DNA of 64,000 nucleotides from Siphonodentalium dalli. Taxonomy: Eukaryota; Mollusca; Scaphopoda; Gadilida; Siphonodentaliidae. The stretch is taken from contig CP136067.1 in NCBI GenBank assembly GCA_032622095.1, positions 53,423,899 through 53,487,898 on the forward strand, read 5' to 3'. This document shows positions 24,001 to 39,000 of the stretch, in pieces; positions within the stretch are counted from its first letter, which is position 1, and each line of letters begins with the position of its first letter. The notes under the pieces were generated by a model, which was not told the DNA's origin, ran no database searches, and saw only the letters and a list, made by a program, of their open reading frames with translations. The translations under genes were made by a program, and so were the position numbers.

Positions 24001-27000
24001 GGAACTCCTAAATAGCCCATCGGCCATGCTATAAAAATAAACAAAATAGCACATTATGAATTGAAAGCGGCAAGAAAACCAAATGATGCAAAAAATGCAC
24101 TCAAAGCTGCAAAAATGACTGCCAAAAAGAAACTCAGAAGCATTCAGCGCCAACAAGTACATAATGTAGCAACAAAAAGAGCATTGCTATATGACGAAAT
24201 ATCACAAGCTAATTCAGCTAATGACCAAATATTATTTTACAAACTTTTATTAAACAACAACGATTCACTAAAACATCTATAACAGATTACATCGAGATTG
24301 ACGGACGTCAATACAATACAGAACATATGACTGATGGTTGGTACATCCATCTCAAAAGATTAGCCGAACCAAAAATAGCTGCTAGATTTGATACAAAATA
24401 CTACACACAGGTATCAAATGACATCAAAGACATCGAACACATCTGTCGATCAACAGCAGCATCTCTAAAATCTGTCACGGTTCAAGAAATTGAAACAATA
24501 AGAAAAATGAAATTGAATAAAGCGGCAGACTATGCCGGAATCACAGCAGAACATTTTAAATACAGCATAGAAGACTGTGCACCAGAATTACAAACATCAT
24601 AAACACCATCTATAACAACAGAACAGTGCCAAAAGAAATAAAAACTGGTATACTGACACCTGTCCCCAAAAAGGATAAAGATCCCACAAAACCAGGGAAC
24701 TATAGTTGCATAACCATCAGTTCTATTATATGCAAAATTCTAGAAGCTACATTACAAAGCAAGCTAAACCATATCCTATTGCCAACACAAAACAAACTAC
24801 AGTGAGGATTCACCCAGGGCACATCCCCTATGGTGGCTGGGCTAATGATAACAGAAGCTTTTAACGAATACAAAGATACAAATAAAACACTGATATTAGA
24901 AACTCTGGATGCAGAAAAAGCATTCAATGTAGTATGCAAGCCTTGAAATAGTGAGCCTGTCATTTGCAGGAGAATGAGGTCCCCAGAGGGTGAATTTAGT
25001 GATGCTATCCCGCATAGCGGGCTAGCATCACCAAATTCACCCTCTGGGAACCTCATTCTGCTAAGGCCTAAGCAGAATGAGGTCCCCAGAGGGTGAATTT
25101 GGTGATGCTAGCCCGCTATGCGGGGTAGCATCACTAAATTCACCCTCTAGGGACCTCATTCTGCAAATGACAGGCTCACTATTTCAAGGCTTGGTAGTAT
25201 GGCATAACAGCTTGCTAAGAAAACTATATAACGATGGAATACATAGCGACCTATGGCTCCTTATACAATCACTACATCAGGAAGCCCATCGCTTCACTAT
25301 GAATGCAGCAAAATGTGAGATAGTAAATCTGAAAACATCTAAACGAAAAACAGATAATGCAGCTGAGCCGCACTTAGGTGACACCCCAGTTTCAACGGTA
25401 GCTACCACAAAACATCTCGGTGTAGAGTGCAACCCAACAAACACTCCTGACATACCTAAGCAGATAACAATGGGCCGCAGAACTCTATATTCACTAATGG
25501 GAACCGGGTTGCATGGAAGAAATGGAATATCGCCAATATAGCTTACCAAATGTGGTTCACTTTTGTTATACATGTACCTAGGATGCTCCATGGCATAGAA
25601 ATTCTCCATATAAATAAAAAAGATACCGAAGATATAGAAAAATTCCAACGTAGAACTATGATACAAATCCAGAGCATGTCAACACGCATTGCTAATGCCG
25701 CCACATATGCACTTGTTGGAGCAATATCTATCCAAGGTGCAATAGACCTTAAAACCATAATATTTTTCATCAATATTGCAAAAACACACAACTCTGCTGA
25801 AAGGGAGCTAGCAATAAGACAACTCATCATGAAGGACGACAATAGCCTCTGCTGGTTTATACATGTCAGTATAATATTGTTAAAATACTCTCTTCCTGAC
25901 CCCTTATACATATTACAAAACATACAGAGTAAAGTAAATGCCGACTACTGGAAAATAACATGCAAAAAAACTATACACCAATTCTGGCACAACAATAACT
26001 ATACTGACTTTACTAACAAGTCATCCCTATCATTAATAAAGTTACAAAATAATTCAACTAATAAATGCCACCTAGTATGGAAATCCACAAAAGATTCACC
26101 TGCAGCAACTAAAAAAGCTATAATTAAAGTATGGCTAATGACTGACACATACCTTCTACAATATAATAGAATTAAATTCAGGCAAAATCTGACAGATGCC
26201 TTATGTCCAATGTGTAATGATGACAATGAGGATATATATAACTTCATAGCAAACTGTACGAAAACCAAATCCCAAAGAGACAAATATATACAAAAGATAG
26301 AGGAAATACTACCAACAACAGTTATAGAAAATAACAATATTAGACAGCCAAGCATACTGACACAACTAACTATAGACTGTACCAAGTTAGAACAATGGAG
26401 TCTAAATATGACAGTAAAGCTTCAAATAGAAAAAGCTGCAAGAAACTACCTCTATGCATTACATGTTCACAGAGTAAATACTCTGAAATCAATGGAATGA
26501 TAAATGACAAAATATATACCGAGCTGTACAGGTATGAAAAGGCCATAGTATGATCTAACAATTAAACATCTCATATATATATTAGCTCTTACAAATATCA
26601 AGCTTACATAAAAAAAAGAAGAAAAAAAGAAAGAAGATATATATATGTTGTAAATAGACAGAATCTATTTTTATCTAGTTACTTTTATCCAATACTACTA
26701 TCTTAAAGGGGTACTGTACACAAAGATAGAAGATTTTTTTATTTACTCCCATTGAAATAACTTTCAAGTTAGATTGTGTTCGTGTTATATGAGTTTCGTA
26801 TAAACCTAATTTAGCGAAGAAAATATTGATCTTGGAAACAAAAATATTACGATTTCAAACTACGTGCCATGTTTTTGACCTTCACCGGAGAAGACGCGGT
26901 CGCAGGAAGAACCGGAAGTTCATTGCTCACAGCTTCGATTGATGCATTCAATCTCTTCCATCGAACAATCTCACTCCCTATAAAATACTTGACGCTTTAT

Positions 27001-30000
27001 GACTCTTTGTTTCTTTCTCCTTTTTTCCGAATCGGTTATAACGGGCCTTCTTTTGCAGGTAACATGTTTTGTTTGCAACTCAATAATGTTCGCGAACGGC
27101 CGTCGATAAAAGACACGCAACATATGCGATTTCAAGAACGGTAACTCGTAATGGCATAATTCTCCATTTTATGACTCCAGCCATAAATGAATTTATATTA
27201 AATAATTCAATTTAACTTTTACGATAGCCTGTTAACCGGAACGTTTTCAGTAGACATCGTCGACTCAAATTAGTTATTTTATAATATAATATTCATATTA
27301 GATCGCTATTGTCACCGGGAATTTATTGAAATTGGGGTACAGTACCCCTTTAACATAACGATTATCCAATATCCATATTTTGGACTTTTTACTCCATTTA
27401 TACTCTTTAATACTACCTAGTTTTTTAATGTAACCCATCAACTTGGGGCGCTCCTCACACATAGGAGGGATCTCCACAACAACTGAACTGAACTGCTAGC
27501 GACAATCTGTCAGCTGAGAGAAGTGTCGTTTCCCACATCACAACACGCAGTGATACTTTTAAGAAATTGGATGACTCCAACAACCGTCGCCCCACATCAT
27601 GACATCATTTCATAAACATATCCATAGTTGAATCCCATATCCCGAAAACAAACTTGATGAATAAGACTGGTCGGGGATACATCTTGAATTTAACTTTTTG
27701 CATGAATAAATCCTTTGGCACGCCTACAGAACACATCCCTCATCAGATCATCCCCAAACTTTATGTGGGTCTTCTGGGTGATAACTAGATGGGTTCCATA
27801 AATTTTTTCCGAATTTCATTGAAAAACATGGCTGCCATCTTGGATTTTACTCTTTGTATGTCAAATCTGTTGGCACACCCCACAGGCCACATTCCTCAGC
27901 CGATCATCACCAAGTTTGATATGGATCCTCGCGATGACCTCTAAACTCCTGCAGTGACATTAAGTTAACTTCAAGATTTTGCATACTTCTTTTAAAGTTT
28001 ATTACATACTAGTGGTTGTACCCGACAGTGCATGGCAAAGTGTGGCAAAATTGAAACATATTAAAGAGCATTTATTGTAGCAGTACTTTGTTCTGATAAC
28101 GTAAAAAAATAAAGACGATGTCGGATGGAGGGAGTCCTGAACCAGCCCATGTTACCCGGAGGGTGAAATACACGACCACACCAAATTTCAATGAGAGCCG
28201 CAAGTAGTTTCTGAGAACTGATGCCCGCATGGATATGATGTCATAACGTCAAAACACAACATTGTGGGAGTCATGACCCAGCCCATGTTACCCGGAAGGC
28301 CGAAATACATGACCAAACCAAATTTCAGTGTCATATGCCCTGTCACTAACTTGCAGCCATATTGGATCCACCAGGCCCGGTTCCATGGTTTTAGTGCTAC
28401 AGGTCAAAGTTCTGGAGCAGCATTCATATATGGAAGTCATGAATTATTCATGACTGCCATATATGGAAATGCTACTCCAGAACTTGGACCGGTAGACTAA
28501 ATCACAGAACCGGGGCTGGATGAATCTCTGAAACCTCAGAATGGAGCAGGATGATCCAATACAGCCCCGACTCAGTGATCTCGCTTATTGGCCAAGTTGT
28601 TCCAGAGAAAATATTTCGTTCAATGCCTTCATTGTAAATTACTTTATATAGCTTTCCTTATTCTTAATCCTAGTTTCCACTGCAATGCAAACATTTTCCA
28701 AATTGTTCCCTCTCCAAGTTGAGCTACAGTGTCATTGACACTTTCATATCACGTTCTTTGTGATAATGTTTTGACATTCATTGTATCATATTTCGCTTTA
28801 ACATTTATATTTGAAAAACAATCATAATGAGAAATGTCATCTATTATATATTTTGAAAGATCTGTGTGTGTGTGTATGTGTTTGTTTGTGTGTTTGAAAT
28901 CGATGGACTCCAAAACGACTAAGCCAATTCCGATGAAATTTGGTATTTGGATGTGTTTTCGGCCGGAGACGAACATAGGCATATTTATTTGTCCGTGCGA
29001 GGTCAACTTTTCACGTGCGGAGGTCAAATATATTTTTACGCCGTTTTTGCGCTAATATATTTCAGTTCGGTGCTCACAAATCGATTCGATATAGCGCGAA
29101 TAATAAATTGCCAGTCATATAATTTGCACGGTTAGAATCTGTGTGGCTTCATCTTTCCAACGATATATAATATGTATGTATCCGTTTTAGTTATCTGCCT
29201 CAATTATTAGGTACAAGTGGTACAATGCTTTTATCGGGATAAAATCAATGCGTAATTTCTATGACGTCGTCAGAGGTCATAAAGTTAGATTACGTTAACT
29301 CTCACCCTGCCGATGCATTTGACTGTGTCGCGTTAACTCATCACCGGCCGAGGTATCCGCAAATGACATTGGGCTATATATCTCGGAAACGGGTGTAGCT
29401 ATCGAAATTGCCAGTCATATAATTTGCACGGTTAGAATCTGTGGCGTGTCACCTTTCCAATGATGTATGACACGCCTGTGTACGTTTAAAGTTTCTACCT
29501 TAATTATCGGGAAGAACACAAGTTCATGCTTCGCTCATCGAAAATCATTGCGTAAAAAATATATTACGCCATCAACATATCGTGACGTGTACGCGTTAAC
29601 TCTTATGAGGCCGATGTCGCGTTAACTCATCACCGGCCGAGGTATCCGCAAATGACATTGGGCTATATATCTCGGAAACGGGTGTAGCTATCGACTTGAA
29701 ATTTGGTATGTGAATGTATCTTGCCCCGGATACGAATTTTATCGGGTCGCCGAGCACGTGCGACACCAGCTTCGCGCATGCGCAGACCAGATCTAGGAAA
29801 CGGGTGGAGCAATCGACTTGAAATTTGGTTTTTGAATAGCCCGGACGAAGTCGGGTGTGTGTGTATGTGTTTGTTTGTGTGTTTGAAATCGATGGACTCG
29901 AAAACGACTAAGCCAATTTCGATGAAATTTGGTATTTTAGGGTATCTTCGGCCGGAGACGAACATAGGCATATTTATTTGTCCGTGCGAGGTCAACTTTT

Positions 30001-33000
30001 CACGTGCGGAGGTCAAATCTGTTTTTACGCCGTTTTGCGCTAATATATTTCAGTTCGGTGCTCACAAATCGATACGATATAGCGCGAATAATAAATTGCC
30101 AGTCATATAATTTGCACGGTTAGAATCTGTGTGGCTTCATCTTTCCAACGATATATAATATGTATGTATCCGTTTTAGTTATCTGCCTCAATTATTAGGG
30201 ACAAGTGGTACGATCTTTTATCAGGATAAAATCAATGCGTAACTTCTATGACGTCGTCAGAGGTCATAAAATTAGATTACGTTAACTCTCACCCTGCCGA
30301 TGCATTTGACTGTGTCGCGTTAACTCATCACCGGCTGAGGTATCCGCAAATGACATTGGGCTATATATCTCGGAAACGGGTGTAGCTATCGACTTGAAAT
30401 TTGGTATGTGAATGTATCTTGCCCCGGATACGAATTTTATCGGGTCGCCGAGCACGTGCGACACCAGCTTCGCGCATTCGAAGAACAGATCTAGGAAACG
30501 GGTGGAGCAATCGACTTGAAATTTGGTTTTTGAATAGCCCGGACGAAGTCGGGTCACCTTCTAGTATATATATATAAAAAGAATTATTAATTTATTGTTT
30601 GTTTCACAATGTTCTGTGCAGACAGCGCATTGTTTCTGCATGCAGTTCATAGCGATGCTCTTGTTACAATTTACAAGTCCTCTACCTCTAGCTCCAATTG
30701 CATAAAAATATGAATAAACAGTCTATTAAAAAAGTACATTGACTGTTTGATTACATTGAGTTTCACAATGAAAACGCTTTCCCAGTTATAAGACTCTATG
30801 GCGCAAATTATCCCAATGGAAAGGGCCTGGGACCATGTCCCAAAATGGGCCATATTTAAAGACATATTATGCACTTCTTCGTGTGCGTGAAATTGATAAG
30901 ATAGTATTCCTGTGCTATGCCAACTGGCGGAATTTAGCATACTATTAACATCACCGAAAATCTCAAACAAATCAACCATACCACTCCATCTGAACTATGC
31001 TTAATTGTAAATATCTACATCTCGATTCGCGACGTAACTATCGTCGATAATCTAACAAAAAAGATTTTGCCATCGTGAGTTGCTGAATTTAATTAATATA
31101 ATAATATGGTGTGTGTTGTCAATTTGGATATAATATTTGTAAAAAATAACTACTTTGATCAAGATTACTCTCCATTTCTATTTGATCACACTTCCGGAGT
31201 GTTTCTCATCACTTGAAAAAAGACTCATAACTATAACTATTATTTTCAATTTCAGTGCTGCTGTTCTATGATGGGCAAAGGAGTTTGGTTAATTCTCTGC
31301 GAAATTTGATTCAGTCTCGTGAAGGAAGAACATGGACACTTGAATTATCTTCAGAATTAGTCAGTATGACGACCAAATTTACCGACCAGTTAGTGGAAGA
31401 AGGGCTTATAGCAAAGATATTGGACATTCTATCAAAGCGAGATCTGCATAAGGAAATGGAAAAATTACAGAGAGAGCGAGCCCTCGGACCAGCGAAACAT
31501 CGCAAGCAAATTTCGGACATGATTAAGGAAATCAAACAGTCACTGGCCGAGTGTGTATTCTGTCTGGCGTGTCAACAACCTCTCAATAAGAATGACACGC
31601 TATGTCTTATTTCTTATCTGCGGAAGGACAATTTTGTGAATGCAGATGGTCGACTTGACTCAGTATCGGTGTGCTTGCTCATGACTCTCCTGTATTGTTT
31701 CGATGTTTCCGTGCTTGAGCGCGAAGATGCTGAGGAAATATCACAGAAACTTCCAGTCATCGCCAATCAAAACTACCTTGCTGATATCCACAAAGAAATG
31801 AAGTCAGCGGCTGAATGGAAAGTTCAAGGACTTCAGTCAGTTGCACTCTTGTCATGGGGACTTGCTTTAAGAGTCCTTTCGCAGTACATGCCTTTCACTC
31901 AAGCAAGTGGAAGTAATGAAATTTTTGAAGATGATGAAATTCTTATCAATCTTGCGGTAGAGAATCAGGTTTTCGGGTTCATTGAGAGGTCAGTCGTCCA
32001 GATGACAGATTTTCATCAAGAGGAATTCTACGTTCGAAGACTCCATGGAATGGTTTGCGACTTCCTATTTCACATGCCTCTGAAGGTCAAGGAAATTCGC
32101 AACCGTAGTGATGAATCTGCTAGAATCATCATCGCCCACATTCAGGAAGGCCTTGAACCTCCAAAACATTTAATATCGAAGCATTTTGAGCAGATGTTAT
32201 CCCTAATTGGTGCATTATATGCCAAAGACCCACACAGTTTAGACTTACCCTTGGACTTTTGGTGTTCATCAGAATTCTCAAGCACTGGGTCACCGGCTTA
32301 TCAGAGGCCACCTCAGAAACAGGTTGCTCTATTCAAATTTATCCGGTCTTCTGGTGATCTCCTTCCAGCTTCTTTGTACACATCATACATATCCATGCTG
32401 TTGGGGCTAGCCAGTAGCTTCCAATGTGCGCACCATTGCTTTAATCTTCTCAAGATGAACAGCTTGGCTAGCGGAGGTCCTGCAAGCATGGTGTCATGGG
32501 ACCACTTCTTTCTATCACTGGAGAAATACTTCAGTTCACTGAGAAACGAAGCACCCAGTGATAGGACACACTCTTACCAACGAGGTGGCACAAGGGGAAT
32601 TACTGCACAAGAGGTCGAAGGTCTCGTTGCTGTTCTGCAGCTCATTCAGCGAATAGCCAATTTGAATGAAAAATGTCGGATCGCGCTTTGCGAAAACCAG
32701 CAATGGGGTGCTATAAATACATTGTTCGGACTCATAGCATGTCCTGTTCCGTTGGTCCTGAAGGCAGAGTTTCTGAAGACTCTAGCATCTCTGGCAAAGT
32801 CACCACAGATAGCGGCCAGTATGTGGCAGATGTTGGAGATGTCGCAGGTCGTCCCGACAATTGAAGGTCAGACCGGTGGAATTCCTGTCGAACTGAATGA
32901 TGTAGAAAGCGTCAATGAGGAGTACTCGGTAACGCAGGCATTCTTGCTTTTGATTAATGCCCTTACGGACATCCCGGTACCAGCAGCATTAGGTGCAGGA

Positions 33001-36000
33001 CTCAGAGCTCCAGGTTACTATTTAGTTATATTTATATTTATATATAGGCCAAAACAAAAACTTCTCTGTTTCCGATAACAGTGGGAAAATTTTCAGACAG
33101 ACAGGCAGGGATTTTATTTTTTTTGCAAATTTGTTTTTGTTTTTAAAACCTTGGATATAAACATGTCCCTTGTTCATTCATTCTGCAGTAAGATCTCTAC
33201 CAATGTTGAGCTTAATAACTCATTTCTTTTTACTGTTGGGGTTGGGAAAATGATAAATATTCGCATTGACACTCTTAACAGGTAACTATATAGACTAGCT
33301 TTCTGGAGAAACTTGAAAAAAAAAAATGAGGCAGGCAAGAAAATCTCAGCGAGTTTTTTTTTTTGCCTTAGGCCAAATATATATAAATACTGTTTTCTCA
33401 GGTACAACCCTCATGATCTTCACACGAAAAGGTGGTTCTCAGCACCAATTAGAAATTTCTGTAAAGTTGATGTCAGGGATTTTGCTAGATGGTCTCCTTT
33501 TGGAGAGGGGGTGTCCACTTTGAAATTTTCAACAGCACCCGCTCCCCACCCCCTTGATCCAGACCAAGTTTCCAAGTTCGCAAAATTCCATTTGCATTTT
33601 TCACCCCCACCCCATTCGGTTTAAATTTTAGAAATAGTATCTCAAGCTTTCCAACTGTTGGAAATTTCCAACTTATGGCCATATCAATCCAAAATTTTGA
33701 CCAAAGGTAGAAAAATTGCGATTCTTGGTCTAAAAACAACAAATACCCTATTGTTGGTGTGAAATTTCCAACTGTTGATAATTTTACCAAAGCTGTGGGT
33801 TTGATCTGGAGTGAGACACCTCCCCCAAACCCATTTTTATCCGATCATCATCAGTGATCTCAAAAATGTCAATTGAATCAGAGCCGTCAAATGGGGAATG
33901 GACACAAAAAGGACATGCCCACTCTCACTACGAAGTCTATTTCTTTTACTGGGATGCTATTTCTGTTTCTTGGGAGCATACTACGTATGATCAGATGATA
34001 ATCGCAGCACAGGGTGAATACGTTAATAAGTATGAAAATCCTACCTGCCCATCTGTTTTTATTTTGTGAAACACCAACATTCTCTCGAACAAAACAATGT
34101 TTAGCCAGATAGGCGGCCTTTCATGCCACGGCACAGATCGGCGGCTCTTCGAATGGTACATGTAGGTGTGTATTATATGGAATTTGAGGTATAGAAAATA
34201 AGTAGATTTAAAAAATCTAAATATAATAGCTCTGAGCTTTGCTCAAATAAAATATTTGTTACCCCCCTCCCAAGCTGAAGAGATAGTAAAGGGGAGTTAA
34301 ATCGGACATGGCATCTTTAACCAATTCACATACTTCTGTTGTTCTGTCCTGTCTCGTATACAGTATCCAGCACCATCAGGAATAATATTCAATTTGGATT
34401 CCGTATTTAATAATATTTATCCACCTGTCATGCTATGAAAAACAGTCAGTTCAATTATATTTACCAGTGTATTTTAACTTAACTTGATGTATGCTCAACG
34501 CAATCTCAACGTTCTATTTCCAAATTTACTAGCATGCATTGCCTTGAAAAAAAATATTTCTAGCTTGCTGAGATAGTGTCATTCCTAAACTTTGATGAGT
34601 AAAGTAGCGTTCAGACAACTGCGTTGCATTGTCCATTGTGATGACACAATCCGTCTGTCTGTGTTAAACTATTCACATGGGTGCATTGCATTTTATAGCG
34701 CAACCTTCTAATTGCAGCTATTAAATAAGTTTGATATTGGAATAAATGCAATATTACGAATCAAATTCTCTGTTATAAATGAATTCTACTATAATAATGT
34801 CATACCTCTAAAATCCCAGCAACTAAATTGTTATTCATTTATTCTTAATTACCATATAAGGTATGCGTTATGGCTTATGTTGCCTTGAAAATATAATCTC
34901 TCCGTTGTGTGCATTGACGGATACAATGTAATGGATGTATTACAGCTGTCTAAACGCCTTAGTATTATTGTCTGTATTCCAATTTCAACACACACAACGG
35001 AATCGTCTGAACACTCCTTCATTGTCATTTGTTGAACTTATGATCCAAACATTTCCCACCAATGAATATGGATTCTTCTGCACCTCTTTTATCTTTTTGT
35101 ACCCATGTCATTTGCTCATATTTTCTGAACATTCTTCCAGATGAATATAGACCATTTCAATGTATTACTTTTAAAATTGAGTGGGAGAATCCATTTACAA
35201 TAGAAAAGGTTTTAAAAGTCAGTTATGAAATTCAACATCCACAAAGTATTTTCATGCAATCGGTGGCGACTCCTTTCTTAAAGATCAAATAATGTGCCCC
35301 AAAACACACTCAAATAGAATATTTCAGTGTTATTTGGTGAAGTCTATAACTTGATTTTAAAGCAATTGGCAGTTTGTTACAATAAAATATATATGATACT
35401 TTCTGTGAACTGATGCATTTGCACTACCGATTTCAGTGCTAGTGTTACTGCTAAAGTTCAGACTTTCATAAATAAGTTTCAAGTGCAAACAACCAAATTC
35501 TCATGCTTTACTCGTACACTTCAGTTTTAAATTTGAATGTTATGCAAATACTTTATATTTTATTAGAAATTACACCATGCTATGATATTTTTCTGGCATA
35601 ATTTATAAATTATAAAGCAGACTATTTTGCGATGCAGATACAGGAATACAAAACTGTTTCATAATTAATTAGTCTCTACTACACAGATTAAGTCGCTAAG
35701 TAGGTCATCGTTTCTCTAAAATGAATGTGTGAATTTTGCAATGATTTTTTGACAAAAAAACTGCGATAAAATTCATTTAAATTTGTTCGGTGGATTAACC
35801 CTTTACCCAACAGAAGGGCCCTGTGCCAATGCATTCTCTTATATATGCGAGTCGACCATAGGTCGCCTCGCATATATAAGAGAATGCATTGGCTTAACAC
35901 ATTAAAAATTATAAAATTGTTAAAGAATGTAAGAAAAAATGGTAAAAAGTGTTAAAAAAAGATTTATTTTAGGCCAATGCATTCTCTTATATATGCGAGG

Positions 36001-39000
36001 CGACCTATGGTCGACTCGCATATGTAAGAGAATGCATTGGCACAGGGCATAACTGTAACTATCACAATGTGGTCAAGGAGCCGGTTCCAATGATATCCAT
36101 ATTTGTATGGTTCTATTGAGACAGACCGAAGATATTTTAGGCTGTTGAAGCTTTATTTGGCCGATTTTGGCCGGTTTGTTGGGTAAAGGGTTAACAGAGC
36201 CTCCACATAGTGTAGCTGAATAAAGGACTTTTTTTGCTCGTATGTGGGTATCTATTCGGCTCGTCTAGAGGCTTGCCAAATAGATGCCCACGTACTCACA
36301 AAAATATATTCTTTATTAAGCTACACTATGCGGATATTCTCTGTATCACAAAGTTTCTTTTTATTGAACTTAATGCAACCAAAATGTTATCGTTCATTAA
36401 CATTCTATTTGCTATATATTCCAGGTTTTGACCCATACATGAATTTCATCAGAGATGGCATCTTCTTACGCTTTATGCATCGAGCCTACAAATTACCCGA
36501 GGAGAAGTGGCAGATAGCTTCCAGCGTCTTGGAAATCATCCACAAGTTGATAAAGAATTATGAAATTTCAAGTGACGACTTCGTTGACCAGTATGTCGAG
36601 CTACAGAGTGGTGCATCAGTCATCATGTGTAAACCTCCTGGCTACACACTACTGGTTCACATGCTAAACAGTTCCGGACTGCTTGGAATGATATTGAGAA
36701 TCCTTAATGATTCCATTAGAATATTTGGGCAATACGCCTCATCAGCCGGACAAGCCGCTCTAGAGAAGGCTTCACTCCTGTCGCTTCAGATAATCGAGCA
36801 AACGATAGAGAAACAAGAGCAGTTTCTTCTCGCTATACGTGAAAGTGGATCCACTGTCCTGACGTCCTCACTCGATCAGTTGCTGCTAGGAATAAACCCT
36901 TGTACTGAGAAAGCAGACCACCTGCTGAATATTGCCAATTTCGTCAAATTCAGCAACTACTTGCCAGCACATACTTTGTCGGCAGTAAAAATATTATATT
37001 GCGTGTGTGGAGCGGCACCTGTTCAATCCGATCTTGTGAGCCTGTTCACGTCTAAAGAAGATGCTAGGAAGGAGCTACTGCAAGGATTCGTCGACTGCTT
37101 AGAAAATGACGAGGTCGAAGGTGATGACGAGGATGTAGAGAATGTTGTGAACAGCCAGTCCAAAGGAGGAGACGCTCGACAACAGCTCATCAAACTTCTG
37201 ATCATGTGTTTGTCCCAGCCATTTCCAAATATAGCTCACTACCTACTTGGTTTTGAGTACAGGAAGGGGAAGGCACCATCAATGACCAATCTGCAGGTAA
37301 GGCCACCAAATTAAAATTGCCTGGTTTACGAACATTTGGTTGAACAAAAGAAGATGTAGGAGCGGAAATATGATTATGCACCACCACCACCGCAATTGAC
37401 AAATAGCAGAATTGTTCATGAATTTCACAAGATTTGTTAATACGATAAGATTTACTCAAAATGTGAAATTAAATAGAGATATTTCTTCCCATAAAACTAT
37501 ATAAATAGTGGAAAAGAAGCAAAAATGAGACTCTGCCATCAAATATTTTGTTCATCACTGTGACCACATGCTTTGTAATTGTCAGTGTGAACATACCCAA
37601 TCATATAAAAAAAGAAGTTTTTTACAATATTGAGGAAAAAGTTGGAGGAGGGGTTCATAAACCAGGCTATTCAATTCTGTTGCCTAAGTATACATAACTA
37701 TTACAGGTTCTCAAATACAAAATAGAATGATGATTTTTCAGAATATTTCTTGCCACTCATGCTCTCCAAGGAGACAAGTTGGACAGCCATATGGTCATCT
37801 TTAATAGAGAGGTTTAGATTGTAAAAGGGCCAACTTAAAACTTGGGTTGCAATAAAGAGTCGCGAAACAAGTTGAAACAAATTCATGTTCTTTTTTGTGA
37901 TTTTGGGTGAAAAAATGAATCTCAGACGTGTTGTTGTCATGTTATACTAAAGGTAACAATATGCCAACCTTATGCATTGGGTTCAGGCCTCAAGATATGG
38001 TGCTGGTCATAGGCCGAATGAGGTCCCCAAATGGTGAATTTAGTGATGTGGTGTCACCAAATTCATCCTCTGGGGACCTCATTCTTCTTAGACCTCATCG
38101 TCTCTGGAAAGTATCTTTATCAAATAATTATTTTTTTATTTTTTATTTTTATTTACTAGTAGGTTCTCTATATCCCCAAATTGGCAGACGACACACTGGA
38201 TATTAAATCGAATTGCCCAATGGGGCACATCACCATCTTCGCCATCTGAGAACTTAAATCTGTGTCTAGGTCTCCCACAGCAGATGGCTGTAGGGTTTTA
38301 TCGCAAAAAAATCAGGAAGCTCCAGTCATGGAAGCGTTAATCATAAAATTACATTTCAATGATCTATTAATCAGTCTATTTTGATCAAACTGGACAATCT
38401 AAATCACCTTGTACTATATAAGATAGAATAATGCTTCAATTTCTAGAACTGTCCATGGTCATTTATGTTAGGAAGAATAAAATAAAAAAATTCAATTTGC
38501 CCTTCTGCCCCATTTTTCTAAAAAAAATTTGGATGTAAATCTAAGAATTTATTTATATTGGCCTTAGCTAGATTTTGTAAAGCCGACATCAAGGACAATT
38601 TGGAGAAGTTTCTTCCCCCTCAACTTAACTTTTGAGGACATAAAAAATTGTCCTGGATACTTTATTATACTGATTCTATATATTAGTCCATGCAAAGTCA
38701 ATATCCAGTGAAACCCCGCACATGCAACCTTTTAATTCGCATGTAATATGTCGGGTGAAATTATAATCAGTACGAAATAATTGCGGTATGTTTTTATGCA
38801 AACAACCATTGGAGTGACTTCTTGTGAGATCGAATGGACCCGTTTCCATTAAATCACATGGAATCTATCAAACTTTTCACAGACATCTGTTGTTCGGGAA
38901 ATATTGGCCACAGTCAACTGAAATTGGAGCTAGCCTATAGGAATCAAATTTTTTTGGCCTGAGAAATATATAGATAGAACAAAACAATTGTGTGAACTGG

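Larger units (their letters stand above)
21047..31255 (+). other. NUP205: NUP205 intron 1 (10.2 kb)
   Basis: Donor GTGTAT, acceptor TTTTCAATTTCAG. It holds a hAT-like element (21277-22397), a foldback (22936-23355), a broken LINE (23360-26640) with a MITE inside, a TTAA element (26703-27353), tandem duplicated blocks (27700-28340), a hairpin (28372-28519) and an expanded repeat (28859-30553). From 22406-22700 and 30561-31255 nothing is recognised. Confidence 0.9.
33014..36424 (+). other. NUP205: NUP205 intron 2 (3.4 kb)
   Basis: Donor GTTACT, acceptor TATATATTCCAG. It contains a dispersed repeat (33480-33800, AAATTTCCAACTGTTGG words also found near 52360 and 57020), a foldback pair (34607-35012), a dispersed repeat (35020-35215), a TTAA element (35795-36194) and a hairpin (36203-36333). 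From 33800-34600 and 35290-35790 I see nothing recognisable. Confidence 0.85.

Noticed and set aside
24700-25066. - strand frame at 24700-25056 as a gene
   Set aside because: It crosses the palindromic MITE and the antisense of the LINE RT; it is a shadow frame.
28749-30110. Repeated frames starting MTSAREKLTSHGQ on the - strand as a small gene family
   Set aside because: The frames are identical only because the DNA repeat is duplicated; they continue through non-coding parts of the repeat and lack any domain.
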